Positions 5,717 through 5,963 of a stretch of 5,963 nt of DNA are shown one piece after another. The stretch's first letter is position 1. Every line of letters begins with the position of its first letter. The notes below the pieces were generated by a model that saw nothing but the letters and a program-made list of their open reading frames with translations, ran no database searches and was not told the DNA's origin. Source of the DNA: Spongiibacteraceae bacterium (GTDB lineage: Bacteria > Pseudomonadota > Gammaproteobacteria > Pseudomonadales > PIVM01); the NCBI GenBank assembly GCA_030618505.1, contig JAUXDF010000216.1, forward strand, positions 1-5,963. Reading direction: 5' to 3'. The position numbers were made by a program, and so were the translations under genes.

Positions 5717-5963
5717 CCGCATTAAAACTGATTTCCAAACTAGGCTCTGCGGGAATCAAAATCTGGCTGGACAACGAAGAACAACTAAGATTCAAAGCGC
5801 CCAAAGGGGCGCTAACAGCAAGCTTAAAAGATGAGCTTGTCGCCGGCAAAGCCGATGTTATTGCTTTTTTGCGCGAAACTCAGAAAAACACCGACGAAGA
5901 CCTTATCCCTGCGCTCACCCGAGGCCAGGATACTCGCCTGCCGCTGTCTTTTTCCCAGCAGCG
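5713..5963 (+). CDS. Second NRPS subunit, N-terminal part: TubC-type docking domain and start of a condensation domain (cut by window edge)
   Basis: The frame opens with the ATG that overlaps the upstream TGA (ATGA) and stays open for 83 codons to the window end. Residues 1-56 have the layout of the TubC N-terminal docking domain: a first helix (LKLISKLGSAG), a beta-hairpin (IKIWLDNEEQLRFKAPKGAL), then LKDELVAGKADVIAFLRE. This domain is found at the start of NRPS and hybrid PKS/NRPS subunits and binds the C-terminus of the preceding subunit. A linker leads to LPLSFSQQ at 76-83, the first core motif of a condensation domain, matching SFSQQRLWFL in the upstream protein. The protein should therefore accept the aminoacyl or peptidyl chain from the first NRPS and extend it. 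Module number, substrate and chain release lie outside the window. Confidence 0.92.
   Translation, partial: MTALKLISKLGSAGIKIWLDNEEQLRFKAPKGALTASLKDELVAGKADVIAFLRETQKNTDEDLIPALTRGQDTRLPLSFSQQ

Overview
The window looks like chromosomal DNA of a Gram-negative bacterium, probably a gammaproteobacterium. The hints are moderate GC in the genes with AT-rich gaps, Shine-Dalgarno starts, a lipobox typical of diderms, and an NRPS subunit interface of the TubC type. No marker gene fixes the taxon, so this is inference. The right 60% is the start of a nonribosomal peptide synthetase (NRPS) operon. The left 40% is a patchwork of small genes, non-coding DNA and a possible transposon relic.

Layout, left to right. 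Positions 1-116 (minus) hold the N-terminal part of a small two-CxxC zinc-ribbon protein resembling the Lar restriction-alleviation family, with a good ribosome binding site. Positions 117-726 carry no convincing gene. They contain several hairpins and a 148 bp foldback element (545-692) with perfect 18 bp terminal inverted repeats, which looks like a non-autonomous miniature transposon. Positions 727-1770 (minus) encode a short-chain dehydrogenase/reductase (SDR) that carries an apparent lipoprotein signal peptide. Positions 1771-2371 form a roughly 600 bp divergent intergenic region with inverted repeats, a tentative promoter and the leader of the NRPS operon.

Positions 2372-5716 (plus) encode a complete single-module NRPS (condensation, adenylation, thiolation) with an acidic C-terminal tail. 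The stop codon overlaps the ATG of the next gene (5713 onward, cut by the window end). That gene starts with a TubC-type docking domain followed by the first motif of another condensation domain.

How the genes work together. The first NRPS activates one amino acid of unknown identity and loads it on its carrier domain. It probably passes the chain to the second protein through the acidic tail and the TubC-type docking domain. No co-directional gene lies upstream, so this module is probably first in its operon. Its N-terminal condensation domain therefore either accepts an acyl starter or takes its donor from a protein encoded elsewhere. The SDR faces away from the operon, and nothing in the sequence ties it to the peptide pathway.
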